DNA of 64,000 bases from Aquificota bacterium (GTDB taxonomy: Bacteria > Aquificota > Aquificia > Aquificales > Aquificaceae), in the NCBI GenBank assembly GCA_013153495.1, contig JAADEH010000012.1, positions 1 to 64,000 of the forward strand. The letters run 5' to 3'. Below, piece after piece: positions 44,913 to 53,421 of the stretch. Position numbers and translations under genes: made by a program. Positions within the stretch are counted from its first letter, which is position 1. Each line of letters starts with the position of its first letter. The notes under the pieces were generated by a model. The model had not been told where the DNA came from. It ran no database searches and saw only the letters and a program-made list of their open reading frames with translations.

Positions 44913-46034
44913 TTAACCTCCTACCTTGCATCCGTCGCAAGCTTTCTCCAAGCCTTCGACCACTATCCTTTCGGTGCCTTCCAAGCCGGACAGAACCTCA
45001 ACCTTGCCGTTTACCTTCCTACCTAAGCGAACGAACCTGAGTTCCAAGGTGTTGTCGGGCTTTACCACCCAAACTCCCGTAAAGTCCCACCTCTTATAGA
45101 CCGCTTCCTCCGGTATGAGAACGGTTTTCCTAATAGGTTCTTCCACATAAACCTTTACGAAGAAGCCACCCTTTATGCTCTTGTCTTCCAAGAGAGCCTT
45201 TACCTTAAAGGTTCTGCTCATCGGGTTTACGGAAGGTTCCACCTCCACCACCTTTGCGGTGGTCCACCTTTTCAAAGTTTCTACATACACCCGAAGGGTG
45301 TCTCCTCTCTTAACTTTTCCGTATAACCTTTCGGGAAGGCTCACCTCAACCTTGTAAGGCGGTTTTTCCAGGACAAGAAGCGGGTATCCGGGTTTTGCTA
45401 TGTCTCCTACATCCGCAAGCTTTGAGACCACATAACCGCTGAAGGGTGCTCTGACTTCCGTGTAGGAGAGGTTTGAAGAAACTGCCTTGAGGTTCTGCTT
45501 TGCCATCTCTATTCCAGACTTTGCCGCTTCCAGCTGTGCCTGCGCAGCCTTGAACTTAGCCTCCACCATGTCGAACTCGTGCTGGGTGATTGCGTTGGCG
45601 GACAGGAGTTTTTTGAACCTCTCGTAGGTCTTCTTCACAGCTTCGTAATTGGCGAGGGCTGCCTTGTATTGCTTCTGAGCCTGGACGACCTGCTGGCGTG
45701 CTGCTTCAACCTGAGCCTTCGTATCCCTGGGGTCTATCCTGACGAGAAGCTGTCCCTTCTTCACGTAATCCCCTTCCTTGACGGGAAGGTGGCTAATGTA
45801 TCCCATTAACCTCGTGGATACCTCCGCTCTATCGGAAGGAACGACCGTTCCCGCAAAGGATATGTAGCTCTTCTGGATAACCTCAACGGGGGCAACCTTT
45901 ATTCCCTTCACGACCTTTCTCTCAGGCTCGACCTCTTTGGCGGATATCCTGGGGTGGAAAACCCCTGCCAGCCACAGAACTATGAGGGCAACGGGCAAAA
46001 ACAGAAAGAAGAAGTATTTTCCGAAAGTTCTCAT
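44913..46034 (-). CDS. RND periplasmic adaptor (membrane-fusion protein)
   Basis: A 373-residue protein with an N-terminal membrane anchor (about 8-25). The lipoyl-like half-motif is near 70-100 (GDYVKKGQLLVRIDPRD), followed by a coiled-coil hairpin (YKAALANYEAVKKTYERFK) and the second lipoyl half (APFSGYVVSKLADVGDIAKPG). It links the pump to the outer-membrane channel. It overlaps the tolC-like gene by 4 bases. Confidence 0.93.
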   Translation of the reverse strand: MRTFGKYFFFLFLPVALIVLWLAGVFHPRISAKEVEPERKVVKGIKVAPVEVIQKSYISFAGTVVPSDRAEVSTRLMGYISHLPVKEGDYVKKGQLLVRIDPRDTKAQVEAARQQVVQAQKQYKAALANYEAVKKTYERFKKLLSANAITQHEFDMVEAKFKAAQAQLEAAKSGIEMAKQNLKAVSSNLSYTEVRAPFSGYVVSKLADVGDIAKPGYPLLVLEKPPYKVEVSLPERLYGKVKRGDTLRVYVETLKRWTTAKVVEVEPSVNPMSRTFKVKALLEDKSIKGGFFVKVYVEEPIRKTVLIPEEAVYKRWDFTGVWVVKPDNTLELRFVRLGRKVNGKVEVLSGLEGTERIVVEGLEKACDGCKVGG

Positions 46035-47341
46035 CTCACCACCTCCTTAAATAGACCCGCTTCTAACAGAGCTTTCCCGTAGCTGAGATTACACTCGTAA
46101 AGAGCCTGAATGTAGTCAAATCTTGCGTTCTCGAGCTGTGTCTGGGCGTCCAAAAGGTCCACCATACGGGCAAGACCGTTCTCATATCTGACCTCAAGAA
46201 TTCTGACCGCTTCCTGTGCGGACTTTACCCTTGCCTTTGCGGACTCGAGCATGCTGAGAGCCGTTTCGTATTGGGAGTATGCTCTTTCTATACCGAAGAG
46301 TATAGCCTTCTTGAGTAGCTCCCTTCTCTTGAGGAGTGCCTGTTCCTTCTCTTTGAAGCTCTTAGCCTTCTGAAGGGAAGAAAGTCCCGTATTGAAGTTT
46401 AAAGATACATTCACCCCAAACATATAACCGCTCCCGTCGGAGCCGAAGGGCACATCCTTGTCGTATAGGCTGTAAGAAGCGAAGGCACCTACCTGCGGTA
46501 AGTTGTCCGCTATGGACGCTCTGTATCCTTCCCTCAGAACCTTAAGGTAATCCTCTACCGCTACGAGGTCTTCCCTGTTTTCGAAGGCTCTCCTTTTCAG
46601 GTCTTCGAGGTCGAGAGAGGGACACTCATTTAGAGCAGGGACGGTGTAGCCTTCATAATCGGTGTTGGCAACGAGGCTCAGACCTTTCATGGCTACCTTG
46701 TAGTTGTTTTCAGCCTCCGTCAACTTTTCCTCGGTTTTCTTCAGGAAAACTTCCGCTCTGAGGACGTCCGATAGGAGAGCCATACCCACCTGATTTAGCT
46801 TTTTGGCTATTCTCAGATGCTCCTTTGCGTCCTGAATGTTCTTCTTGGCTACCTTAACCGCAGAGCTTGCGAGAGAAGCTCCCAAGTAAGCCTCGTAGGC
46901 TTTAAAGAGTATCTCCTCTTCCCTGCGGGAGACCTTCTTCTCCTCTGCCTTTTTCCTGTATAGAGCCATGTTCTTGTAGGCTCTAATCTTTCCCCCTATC
47001 CAGACAGGAATTTCTAAGTAAAGCTTTGTTTCGAAGTTGCTGACCGCATCGGGGTCGTTGAGTTTAGAGGGTATAAAGTCCGTTGCCTGTATCCTCTCCT
47101 GATTGAGCTTCGTAAAGAGAACGTAAGCGGGTATGTCCGTTCTTGTGAAGGTTTCTTCGAGTTTCAGGTTGGGAAAGAGCTTTGCTCTGACAGCTTTGTA
47201 TTCGAGTTCGTAGGCTTTAAGCTCGTGTTTGAGAGCCTTTATCTCAAGGTTATTTTTTAGCGTATCCTCCATTACCCTGTTCAGGCTCAGCTCACCTGCA
47301 AAGGTCAGAGATGCGGTGAGCGTAAGGAGTATCCATCTCAT
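46031..47341 (-). CDS. TolC-like outer-membrane efflux protein
   Basis: A 436-residue exported protein with a signal peptide (MRWILLTLTASLTFA) and two long helical repeats typical of TolC channels (LRIAKKLNQVGMALLSDVLRAEVFL and VRILEVRYENGLARMVDLLDAQ). It is the first gene of the RND operon. The ATG at 47341 has GGAGG 6 bases upstream. A palindrome covers its promoter (see 47362). Confidence 0.93.
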   Translation of the reverse strand: MRWILLTLTASLTFAGELSLNRVMEDTLKNNLEIKALKHELKAYELEYKAVRAKLFPNLKLEETFTRTDIPAYVLFTKLNQERIQATDFIPSKLNDPDAVSNFETKLYLEIPVWIGGKIRAYKNMALYRKKAEEKKVSRREEEILFKAYEAYLGASLASSAVKVAKKNIQDAKEHLRIAKKLNQVGMALLSDVLRAEVFLKKTEEKLTEAENNYKVAMKGLSLVANTDYEGYTVPALNECPSLDLEDLKRRAFENREDLVAVEDYLKVLREGYRASIADNLPQVGAFASYSLYDKDVPFGSDGSGYMFGVNVSLNFNTGLSSLQKAKSFKEKEQALLKRRELLKKAILFGIERAYSQYETALSMLESAKARVKSAQEAVRILEVRYENGLARMVDLLDAQTQLENARFDYIQALYECNLSYGKALLEAGLFKEVVR

Positions 47342-47361
47342 CACCGACCTCCCAATTTAGA

Positions 47362-47395
47362 ATATAAGAATATTCTTATATCCTTATAAAGTCAA
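47362..47395 (-). promoter_or_regulatory. Promoter with palindromic operator for the RND operon
   Basis: On the minus strand TTGACT (47390-47395), a 17-base spacer and TATTCT (47367-47372) precede the tolC-like gene. The perfect 20-bp palindrome ATATAAGAATATTCTTATAT (47362-47381) covers the -10 and part of the spacer. It looks like the operator of a dimeric repressor (TetR, MarR or ArsR type). No regulator gene is next to it. Confidence 0.75.
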
Positions 47396-47494
47396 GTGCA
47401 AAGTTCACAAAGCTATACACAACCGCTCCTCGAACTATCATAGTCCAAAAGTTGAAACTACGCTATCCGGAGCTTGGTAATATAATCCTTCCCG

Positions 47495-48304
47495 ATGGAT
47501 ACCCTCCGGGAGCTTTTGAGTCTCTTGGGGAAGAGATTGAAAAGGGAAGACTATCCCGACTCTTTCTTTGAAAACCACCTGGCATTTAGGCTCAAAGGAA
47601 ACACCCTCGAGGCAGTGAAGCATCCTTCCCTTCCCAACCCGGAAAGCCTGAAAAACATAAACCGTCAGAAGACGGTTCTTTTCAGAAATACTGAGCAATT
47701 TATTCGGGGACTGCCTGCGAACGATGTCCTGCTCTGGGGTGAGAGGGGAACGGGCAAGTCCTCTCTGGTAAAGGCAACATTAACCGCATTCCACGAAAGA
47801 GGACTCAGAATTATTCAGGTCTATAAGCTGGATATTATGTTTTTAACAGACCTCTACGAGGTGATAAGGGACAGAAAACAGAAGTTTATCCTCTTCTTCG
47901 ACGACCTCTCCTTTGAGCCTTCCGACGAGAGCTTTAAGCTCTTAAAGTCCATACTCGAGGGGGACGTGGAAGAGAGACCTAATAACCTTCTGGTGTATGC
48001 AACTTCCAATCGAAGGAACATAGTGGCTGAGCGGGAGCTTGAGGAGAAGTTCCCTTCAGAGGGACTTCAGGAGAGGGTATCTTTGGCTGACAGGTTCGGG
48101 ATAAGGTTGGGGTTCTTTCCTTTCGGTCAGGAAGAGTATTTGAACGTGGTCCTGTCCGCTCTCAGGAGTATGGGAATAGAGGTTGAAGAGGAAGCGGTCA
48201 GAGAAGAGGCTCTGAGGTGGGCTACCGAAAGGGGCAGTTTTTCCGGAAGGACCGCGGTTCAGTTTGCAAAGGATTATGCGGGAAGGCTTAATCTCGGTCT
48301 CTGA
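47495..48304 (+). CDS. DUF815-family AAA+ ATPase
   Basis: A 269-residue P-loop ATPase. GERGTGKSS is at 82-90, the Walker B region reads FILFFDDLSF, and YATSNRRNIV follows, as in the DUF815 family. The C-terminal lid contains SGRTAVQFAKDYAG. The function of the family is unknown; members are widespread and sometimes called YbbC-like ATPases. TATAAT ends 8 bases before the ATG, with no ribosome binding site. Its end overlaps the ferritin gene by 17 bases tail to tail. Confidence 0.85.
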   Translation: MDTLRELLSLLGKRLKREDYPDSFFENHLAFRLKGNTLEAVKHPSLPNPESLKNINRQKTVLFRNTEQFIRGLPANDVLLWGERGTGKSSLVKATLTAFHERGLRIIQVYKLDIMFLTDLYEVIRDRKQKFILFFDDLSFEPSDESFKLLKSILEGDVEERPNNLLVYATSNRRNIVAERELEEKFPSEGLQERVSLADRFGIRLGFFPFGQEEYLNVVLSALRSMGIEVEEEAVREEALRWATERGSFSGRTAVQFAKDYAGRLNLGL

Positions 48305-49154
48305 GGTCTCCTACGGTGAACTTTCTCATTCTCTTGAAAAACTCCAAGAGTTTGTGTCGGTGATACTCCTCCTGAGAATTTATCCACTCCAAGAGCCTCT
48401 TTAAAGAGGGGTCCGATACCTGCTTGGCTACCTCCAGATACTCCTTTTTGGAACTCTCCTCGTATAGTATGTGGTCTTCCACTTTTGCTGTTCCGGAAGT
48501 CTTCGGCATAGACAGGTCAGGAAAACCTCCCATCTCCCCGACTTTTTCCCCCAGCTCACCCATGTGAACCATACTCTCTATAGCAAGGTCGAGCATTATG
48601 TCCTTGTATTCACAGTTTTTCGAGTGGAAGAAACTCTTAAGATAGTCGAGAATTATCCTATACTCCTCCTTGAGGAGTTTGTTAACAAGCTCTACCGTCT
48701 TTTTATCCGCTTCCCTCTTTTCCTCTTCGGTAAATTCCATCTCCTTTACTTCCTCGAGAAGTTCCTCAAACTCGTGTTTGTGCTCGGTCTCGTCCCTTAT
48801 TACCCTCTCGAGAAGTCTCTTTACGGAGTCGTCCTTCACCTCTTCGAGCTGTTTAGTGTAAGTATCTATGGCAAACTGCTCCGCATTTACGTTGTTCTGT
48901 ATCATGCTTGCCCAATCGGGACCACCGACCTTTATCTCCTCCTCTACCCTTTTGAGTTCCACTTCACCACCCAGCTGAACTACTTTCTGGGCAAACCACT
49001 TCATGTGCCTCATTTCCTGACGGGCTATCCTCTCTATCTCTTCGGTTATCTCGGCATTCCTTATGAGGAATATGTGGTATAGATACTGGATTATGGCAGA
49101 GTGCTCGAGGGCAACGTCGTAAAGCAGGACACCTATAAGCTCGGACTTCTTCAT
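48288..49154 (-). CDS. Tandem ferritin-like protein
   Basis: A 288-residue protein of two ferritin-like four-helix units. In the first, E17, E47xxH50, E92 and E122xxH125 form a complete di-iron ligand set. In the second (about 155-275), E163/E164, E193 with H197, E232/E233 and E262xxH265 give a similar set with one changed spacing. Each unit has a matching segment before a double glycine (WFAQKVVQLGG; LGEKVGEMGG). It may store iron or act in oxidative defence. GGGAGG precedes the ATG. Confidence 0.8.
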   Translation of the reverse strand: MKKSELIGVLLYDVALEHSAIIQYLYHIFLIRNAEITEEIERIARQEMRHMKWFAQKVVQLGGEVELKRVEEEIKVGGPDWASMIQNNVNAEQFAIDTYTKQLEEVKDDSVKRLLERVIRDETEHKHEFEELLEEVKEMEFTEEEKREADKKTVELVNKLLKEEYRIILDYLKSFFHSKNCEYKDIMLDLAIESMVHMGELGEKVGEMGGFPDLSMPKTSGTAKVEDHILYEESSKKEYLEVAKQVSDPSLKRLLEWINSQEEYHRHKLLEFFKRMRKFTVGDLRDRD

Positions 49155-49212
49155 GGCTTAACCTCCCGATAATAGGCTATGGGTTTTTCTTCCGAAAAAC
49201 AACCCCAAATTT

Positions 49213-49453
49213 TTTATGGGGAAAATCATATAGAAAATTTTGGGAGAATGTGTTAAATTCTTGAGCAAGTAAGAGCGGAACGCAAGGGTCCGCACGGCTC
49301 CTTGTCAACCGAATAGGGCAATTTAAGGCAAAGCCTTGGGAGAGAAGCTCGAGAAGGAATTTATTGATAATTCTGCAAAATTTTGACAGGTGGGTTAATT
49401 GCGAACAATTCTCACTCCCGAGGCGTTGATTTTCAACAAGATAAAAAGGTGCC
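49213..49453 (+). promoter_or_regulatory. CRISPR leader
   Basis: About 240 bases without an open frame between the ferritin gene and the first repeat. It is AT-rich, and its first 91 bases are repeated in inverted orientation at 1-91. TTGACA at 49383 could be the -35 of the array promoter, though the -10 is weak. A small hairpin AATTG-CGAA-CAATT lies at 49397-49410. The position opposite to the decayed repeats marks it as the leader side. Confidence 0.75.
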
Positions 49454-49844
49454 CTTAAAGGTTATCCCTGAAAATGAGGGATTGCGACTTGTGTATTCAC
49501 CATATATGCAAAACAACCTTTCTCTCTTAAAGGTTATCCCTGAAAATGAGGGATTGCGACAAGCTTATACTTCTTCCTCTCCCAGAAGGGTGTAAAGACC
49601 TTAAAGGTTATCCCTGAAAATGAGGGATTGCGACCTATTGAAAACACAGTTACAACTATATGTAAGTAGAATGCTTAAAGGTTATCCCTGAAAATGAGGG
49701 ATTGCGACCCATCTAATTGCCTTGCCCCGTCGCATAGAGACAGGCTTAAAGGTTATCCCTGAAAATGAGGGATTGCGACCTGGGTATGGAGTAGCCATTT
49801 GCCTCAAGTCTTGAAGGTTATCCCTGTAAACGAGGGATAAAGTT
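49454..49844 (+). CRISPR. CRISPR array, five intact and one decayed repeat
   Basis: Five identical 35-base repeats begin at 49454, 49526, 49600, 49674 and 49745. Each starts CTTAAAGGTTATCCCTG and ends GAGGGATTGCGAC; ATCCCT and AGGGAT form a hairpin, and the last 8 bases (ATTGCGAC) would be the crRNA 5' handle after Cas6 cleavage. Spacers are 37, 39, 39, 36 and 30 bases. A sixth copy at 49810-49844 has a changed middle and end, the usual sign of the leader-distal end. No cas gene is in the window, so the type (I-B or III likely) is inferred only from the repeat. Confidence 0.97.
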
Positions 49845-49938
49845 CCTCTACTCTGCGGGAGTGATTATCTTTACACCTTTAAAGAGGTATGACTTATAAA
49901 CACACCGTAAAAAATCTCAAGCGGAAGGATGAACAAAA

Positions 49939-49973
49939 GTTGAAGGCTATTCCTATAAATGTGGATTTGACTC
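49939..49973 (+). repeat. Relic of a seventh CRISPR repeat
   Basis: A 35-base stretch (begins GTTGAAGGCTATTCCTATA) matches the array repeat at about 24 of 35 positions with no gaps. It lies 94 bases beyond the decayed sixth repeat, a distance too long for one spacer. It suggests the array was once longer and its old end is eroding. The bases between (49845-49938) hold no gene. Confidence 0.55.
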
Positions 49974-50011
49974 CGTTCTTCCCTTAAGGAAGCTTAAAAT
50001 AATCTCTCGGT

Positions 50012-50911
50012 ATGCACTGTCTGATAAATTACATGGAAGTTGAGAAACCTCTATCTTGGGATAACTTGCTCGTTGAGGTAGGTTTCGGACGGGGAGACTT
50101 TACCGTAAGGTTGGCACGGGAAAATCCCGACAGGGTAGTTCTGGGGTTTGAACTTTCGGGAATATCCATAGAGAAGTTGCTTAAAAGAGTAAAGAGAGAA
50201 AACATAAAAAATGTATTTTGCGTGCCTATGGATGCCTTTTGGGGGTTTTACTTCCTTTTGAAAGACTCTTCCGTGGAGAAGATATTCATGAATTATCCCG
50301 ACCCCTGGTTTAAGAAAAAACATCACAAAAGGAGATTGACCTCCGAGAGGAACTTATACCTCTTTGCCAGAAAGCTGAAAGACAAAGGAGAGATAGTCGT
50401 AAGAACGGACCACTATCCCTTTGTAGAATACACGCTACGAGAGTCTGAAAAGGTGCAGGCATTTAAGCATAAACTCAAAGAGTTAGATGTAGAGGAACCT
50501 CTGACTAAATACGAAAGGAAGTGGCTTTCTATGGGAAAGAAGCTCTACGAGCTTAGGTTGATAAAGGTAAAAGAACCGAAACCCACACCTATGCCGAAGG
50601 TAAGGGAGGTAAAGGAAGTGTTTCCCGTAAAAGTTGAGAGTAAAGAGATAAACATCGGAGCTTTGGAAAACAGAGAGGAAAGGCTCGAAGAACAGGTGGT
50701 TTTAAAGACATTCAGGGTCTTTGAGGGGAAAAACTCATACCTCGTAGAGGTCCTTCTATCCGAAGAGGGTTTCGTTCAAAAGTTCTTCGTTGAGCTGAGG
50801 AAGAAGAATGAAAGCTGGATTGTAGATTTGTCCAAGTTCAGTCAGGTTTTGAGGACGGAGAAAATTCAAAGGACTGTGGAGTTTATAGCAAAGGAAGTCC
50901 TTAGACCATAA
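50012..50911 (+). CDS. trmB: tRNA (guanine-N7-)-methyltransferase with C-terminal extension
   Basis: A 299-residue enzyme that methylates G46 of tRNA. The SAM site is VEVGFGRGDFTVRLA (about 21-35), and NYPDPWFKKKHHKRRLT is the family signature. Residues from about 195 on are an extension not present in E. coli TrmB; the Aquifex aeolicus enzyme is known to carry such a C-terminal region. TAAAAT at 49995-50000 lies 11 bases before the ATG, with no ribosome binding site. It faces the next gene with an 11-base overlap. Confidence 0.93.
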   Translation: MHCLINYMEVEKPLSWDNLLVEVGFGRGDFTVRLARENPDRVVLGFELSGISIEKLLKRVKRENIKNVFCVPMDAFWGFYFLLKDSSVEKIFMNYPDPWFKKKHHKRRLTSERNLYLFARKLKDKGEIVVRTDHYPFVEYTLRESEKVQAFKHKLKELDVEEPLTKYERKWLSMGKKLYELRLIKVKEPKPTPMPKVREVKEVFPVKVESKEINIGALENREERLEEQVVLKTFRVFEGKNSYLVEVLLSEEGFVQKFFVELRKKNESWIVDLSKFSQVLRTEKIQRTVEFIAKEVLRP

Positions 50912-51437
50912 TCTCGTTGATGCCTTCGCACTTCATAATTTTTGAGAAAAAGGTGCTTATTATGTAGTCCGCAAGTTTTACCACCTCGGTTTGAAGTTTG
51001 TGGGCTATGTAAACTCCCTCTTTGGGAAACTTCTCTAAAACGTATTCCTCCACTCCCTTTCCGTTTATTTCTATGGTTTCCTTTTTGGAAATCCAGCCCT
51101 TTTTGTATCTGAACTGGGCGTTGTAGCTTATCTGGTGTGCACCCCCCAGGGGTATGTCCCATAGTATGACGGGATAAACCGTCATGTTGAGCTGAAGTCC
51201 GAGGATGTTTATGTATTTGTATATCTTGAGCCAGTTCACCATACACCTGTCCTTTTCGCAATCCTCTATGAGGTGGGCGTATTCGTCGAAGGCAAAGTGA
51301 TGTTCTAAGATACACATAAAGCGCTTTTCATTTCTGCCGAGCCAGCTTCTGAGCTTTTGAAGTTCCTCTTCCCTCGCTGATTCAATCCCCGACAAAAACT
51401 TTTTGATGTTGAAGGTAAACTCTTCAACTTGTTCCAT
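50901..51437 (-). CDS. Hypothetical protein
   Basis: A 178-residue soluble protein with a helical N-terminal half holding paired histidines (LEHHFAFDEYAHLI) and two cysteines (EDCEKDRC), and a mixed C-terminal half. I do not recognise the family. The ATG at 51437 gives a leader with a weak GCAGGT; an in-frame ATG at 51452 lies too near the CATAAT -10 element (51457-51462). A terminator between it and dxs means it is transcribed on its own. Confidence 0.7.
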   Translation of the reverse strand: MEQVEEFTFNIKKFLSGIESAREEELQKLRSWLGRNEKRFMCILEHHFAFDEYAHLIEDCEKDRCMVNWLKIYKYINILGLQLNMTVYPVILWDIPLGGAHQISYNAQFRYKKGWISKKETIEINGKGVEEYVLEKFPKEGVYIAHKLQTEVVKLADYIISTFFSKIMKCEGINEIMV

Positions 51438-51462
51438 GGGACCTGCCCCCATTTACATTATG

Positions 51463-51487
51463 TAAAAAATCGCTTACTCTTCAAGCG
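51463..51487 (-). terminator. Intrinsic terminator after dxs
   Basis: On the minus strand CGCTT and AAGCG form a stem (51471-51487) followed by A and six T residues. It follows the dxs stop by about 28 bases. Confidence 0.7.
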
Positions 51488-51492
51488 GTTAG

Positions 51493-51510
51493 CTTTATAG
51501 CCCTATAAAG
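51493..51510. repeat. 18-bp inverted repeat next to the dxs stop
   Basis: CTTTATAG-CC-CTATAAAG has perfect 8-bp arms. It lies between the dxs stop and the terminator hairpin. It may stabilise the 3' end of the message or be a protein-binding site. Confidence 0.5.
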
Positions 51511-51514
51511 GTGA

Positions 51515-53401
51515 TTAATATCCGACTGTCCTTCTGCTCAAAAGGTCCCTTACGGTCTTCTCTATGCCCTCCGCATCTATACCGACGAGGTTCCTGAGAA
51601 GGTTTTGATTTCCGTGCTCTATGAACCTGTCCGGAACTCCGAGGTTCACCACTTTCTTGAGTATTCCTTTCCTTGCAAAGAACTCCAAGACAGCGGAGCC
51701 GAAGCCTCCCACGACCGTGTTGTCCTCCACCGTGATGAAAAGGTCATACTTAGAAGCGAGTTTTTCGAGGAGCTTTTCGTCTAAAGGTTTTACAAATCTT
51801 GCGTTGACCACTCCTACCCTTATGCCCTCTTTGTATAGTTTCTCGGAAGCCTTTAGTGCCTGATACACGGGATACCCCACCGCAAGTATGACGACCTCTT
51901 CCCCTTCGAGAAGTTCCTCCCAACTACCTATGGGTATCTCCTTAAAGCCTTCCGTGGGAACTCCGTAGGCTGCACCCCTTGGGTATCTGACCGCAAAGGG
52001 GACTGAGCTGTTTATGGCGGTGTAGAGCAGGTCCCTAAGCTCTTGCTCGTCCTTGGGAGCGGACACCACCATGTTGGGAACGCACCTCAGATATGAGAGG
52101 TCAAAGACCCCGTGGTGGGTGGGTCCGTCGTCTCCCACCAAACCTCCCCTGTCTATGGCGAAGGTTACGGGAAGGTTCTGGAGAGCTATGTCGTGAATTA
52201 CCTGGTCGTAAGCCCTCTGAAGGAAGGTGGAATAGTAAGAAGCTACGGGTTTTAAGCCCTCACAGGCAAGCCCGGCTGCAAAGGTCGCTGCGTGTTGCTC
52301 CGCAATACCTACATCAAAGAACCTTTCGGGGAAACGCTTTGAAAACTCCACAAGCCCCGAGCCTTCCCTCATTGCGGGAGTTATCACCACTATCCTCTCG
52401 TCCTGCTCCGCAAGCTCCACTATTGCCTTTCCGAAGACGGATGTCCATGTGGGCGGTGAGGGTTTTTTGATTATCTCCCCCGATTCTACCTTGTAAGGTG
52501 CTACCCCGTGCCACTTTACGGGGTCCTCCTCCGCATGGGGATAACCTTTACCTTTCTTTGTAGCTACATGTAGCAGAACAGGCCCCTTTATGTCCTTAAC
52601 ATTTTGAAGGGTTTGCTCGAGAGCCTGAAGGTCGTGCCCGTCTATAACACCTATGTAGTTGAAGCCGAGTTCTTCGAATATAACACCCGGAGAGATTAAT
52701 CCCTTTAGAAACTCCTCGGTAAGCTTCATAAACCTAAGAGGTGTCTCTCCCAAATGGCTCAGGAGGCTCTTTATCTTCTGCCTCGACTCTTGAACGAAGT
52801 GCCCGCTTATTATCCTACTTAGATATGTCGATATAGCTCCCACGTTGGGGGAGATGGACATCTCGTTGTCGTTGAGTATGACGATGAACTTATCGGGTCT
52901 TATGTGTCCTGCGTTGTTGAGAGCTTCAAAAGCCATACCTGCGGTCATTGCCCCGTCGCCTATAACCGCTACCACGTATCCGTCTTCACCTTTGAGGTCC
53001 TTTCCAACTCTGAAACCCAAAGCGGAAGATATGGATGTAGAACTGTGCCCCGCTCCGAAGGCGTCGTAGGGACTCTCTTCCCTCCTAAGAAACCCCGCTA
53101 TACCTCCGTATTGGCGTAAAGTAGGGAACTTCTCCTTACGGTCCGTCAGTATCTTCCAGGGATAGCCCTGATGCCCTATGTCCCAAACTATAACGTCCTT
53201 CGGAGGTTCGAATACTCTGAGCAGAGCTATTGTAAGCTCCACAACTCCGAGACCCGGTCCGACGTGCCCACCGTTTTTGGAAGTAACTTCTATTATGTAA
53301 TCCCTGACTTCCTGAGCGAGCTTCTTGAGTTCCTCCTCGGAAAGGTTCTTTAAATCCTGCGGACCCTCGTATCTTGAAAGGATTTCATACTTCTCAAGCA
53401 T
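51515..53401 (-). CDS. dxs: 1-deoxy-D-xylulose-5-phosphate synthase
   Basis: A 628-residue thiamine-diphosphate enzyme for the first step of the MEP isoprenoid pathway. HGGHVGPGLGVVELTIAL and DIGHQGYPWKILTDR open the protein, the ThDP motif GDGAMTAGMAFEALNNAG is near 150, and DRGGLVGDDGPTHHGVFD is in the pyrimidine domain. It lies 20 bases after the DUF2231-like gene and ends at an intrinsic terminator. Confidence 0.97.
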   Translation of the reverse strand: MLEKYEILSRYEGPQDLKNLSEEELKKLAQEVRDYIIEVTSKNGGHVGPGLGVVELTIALLRVFEPPKDVIVWDIGHQGYPWKILTDRKEKFPTLRQYGGIAGFLRREESPYDAFGAGHSSTSISSALGFRVGKDLKGEDGYVVAVIGDGAMTAGMAFEALNNAGHIRPDKFIVILNDNEMSISPNVGAISTYLSRIISGHFVQESRQKIKSLLSHLGETPLRFMKLTEEFLKGLISPGVIFEELGFNYIGVIDGHDLQALEQTLQNVKDIKGPVLLHVATKKGKGYPHAEEDPVKWHGVAPYKVESGEIIKKPSPPTWTSVFGKAIVELAEQDERIVVITPAMREGSGLVEFSKRFPERFFDVGIAEQHAATFAAGLACEGLKPVASYYSTFLQRAYDQVIHDIALQNLPVTFAIDRGGLVGDDGPTHHGVFDLSYLRCVPNMVVSAPKDEQELRDLLYTAINSSVPFAVRYPRGAAYGVPTEGFKEIPIGSWEELLEGEEVVILAVGYPVYQALKASEKLYKEGIRVGVVNARFVKPLDEKLLEKLASKYDLFITVEDNTVVGGFGSAVLEFFARKGILKKVVNLGVPDRFIEHGNQNLLRNLVGIDAEGIEKTVRDLLSRRTVGY

Positions 53402-53421
53402 AAGCTAAAAATTATTCTACC

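Noticed and set aside
49383-49595. 70-residue plus-strand frame across the CRISPR repeats
   Set aside because: It contains the repeat translated twice (KVIPENEGLRL and similar); it is an array, not a gene.
49155-50011. Search for cas genes beside the array
   Set aside because: Neighbours are a ferritin-like protein, a DUF815 ATPase and trmB; none is a Cas protein.
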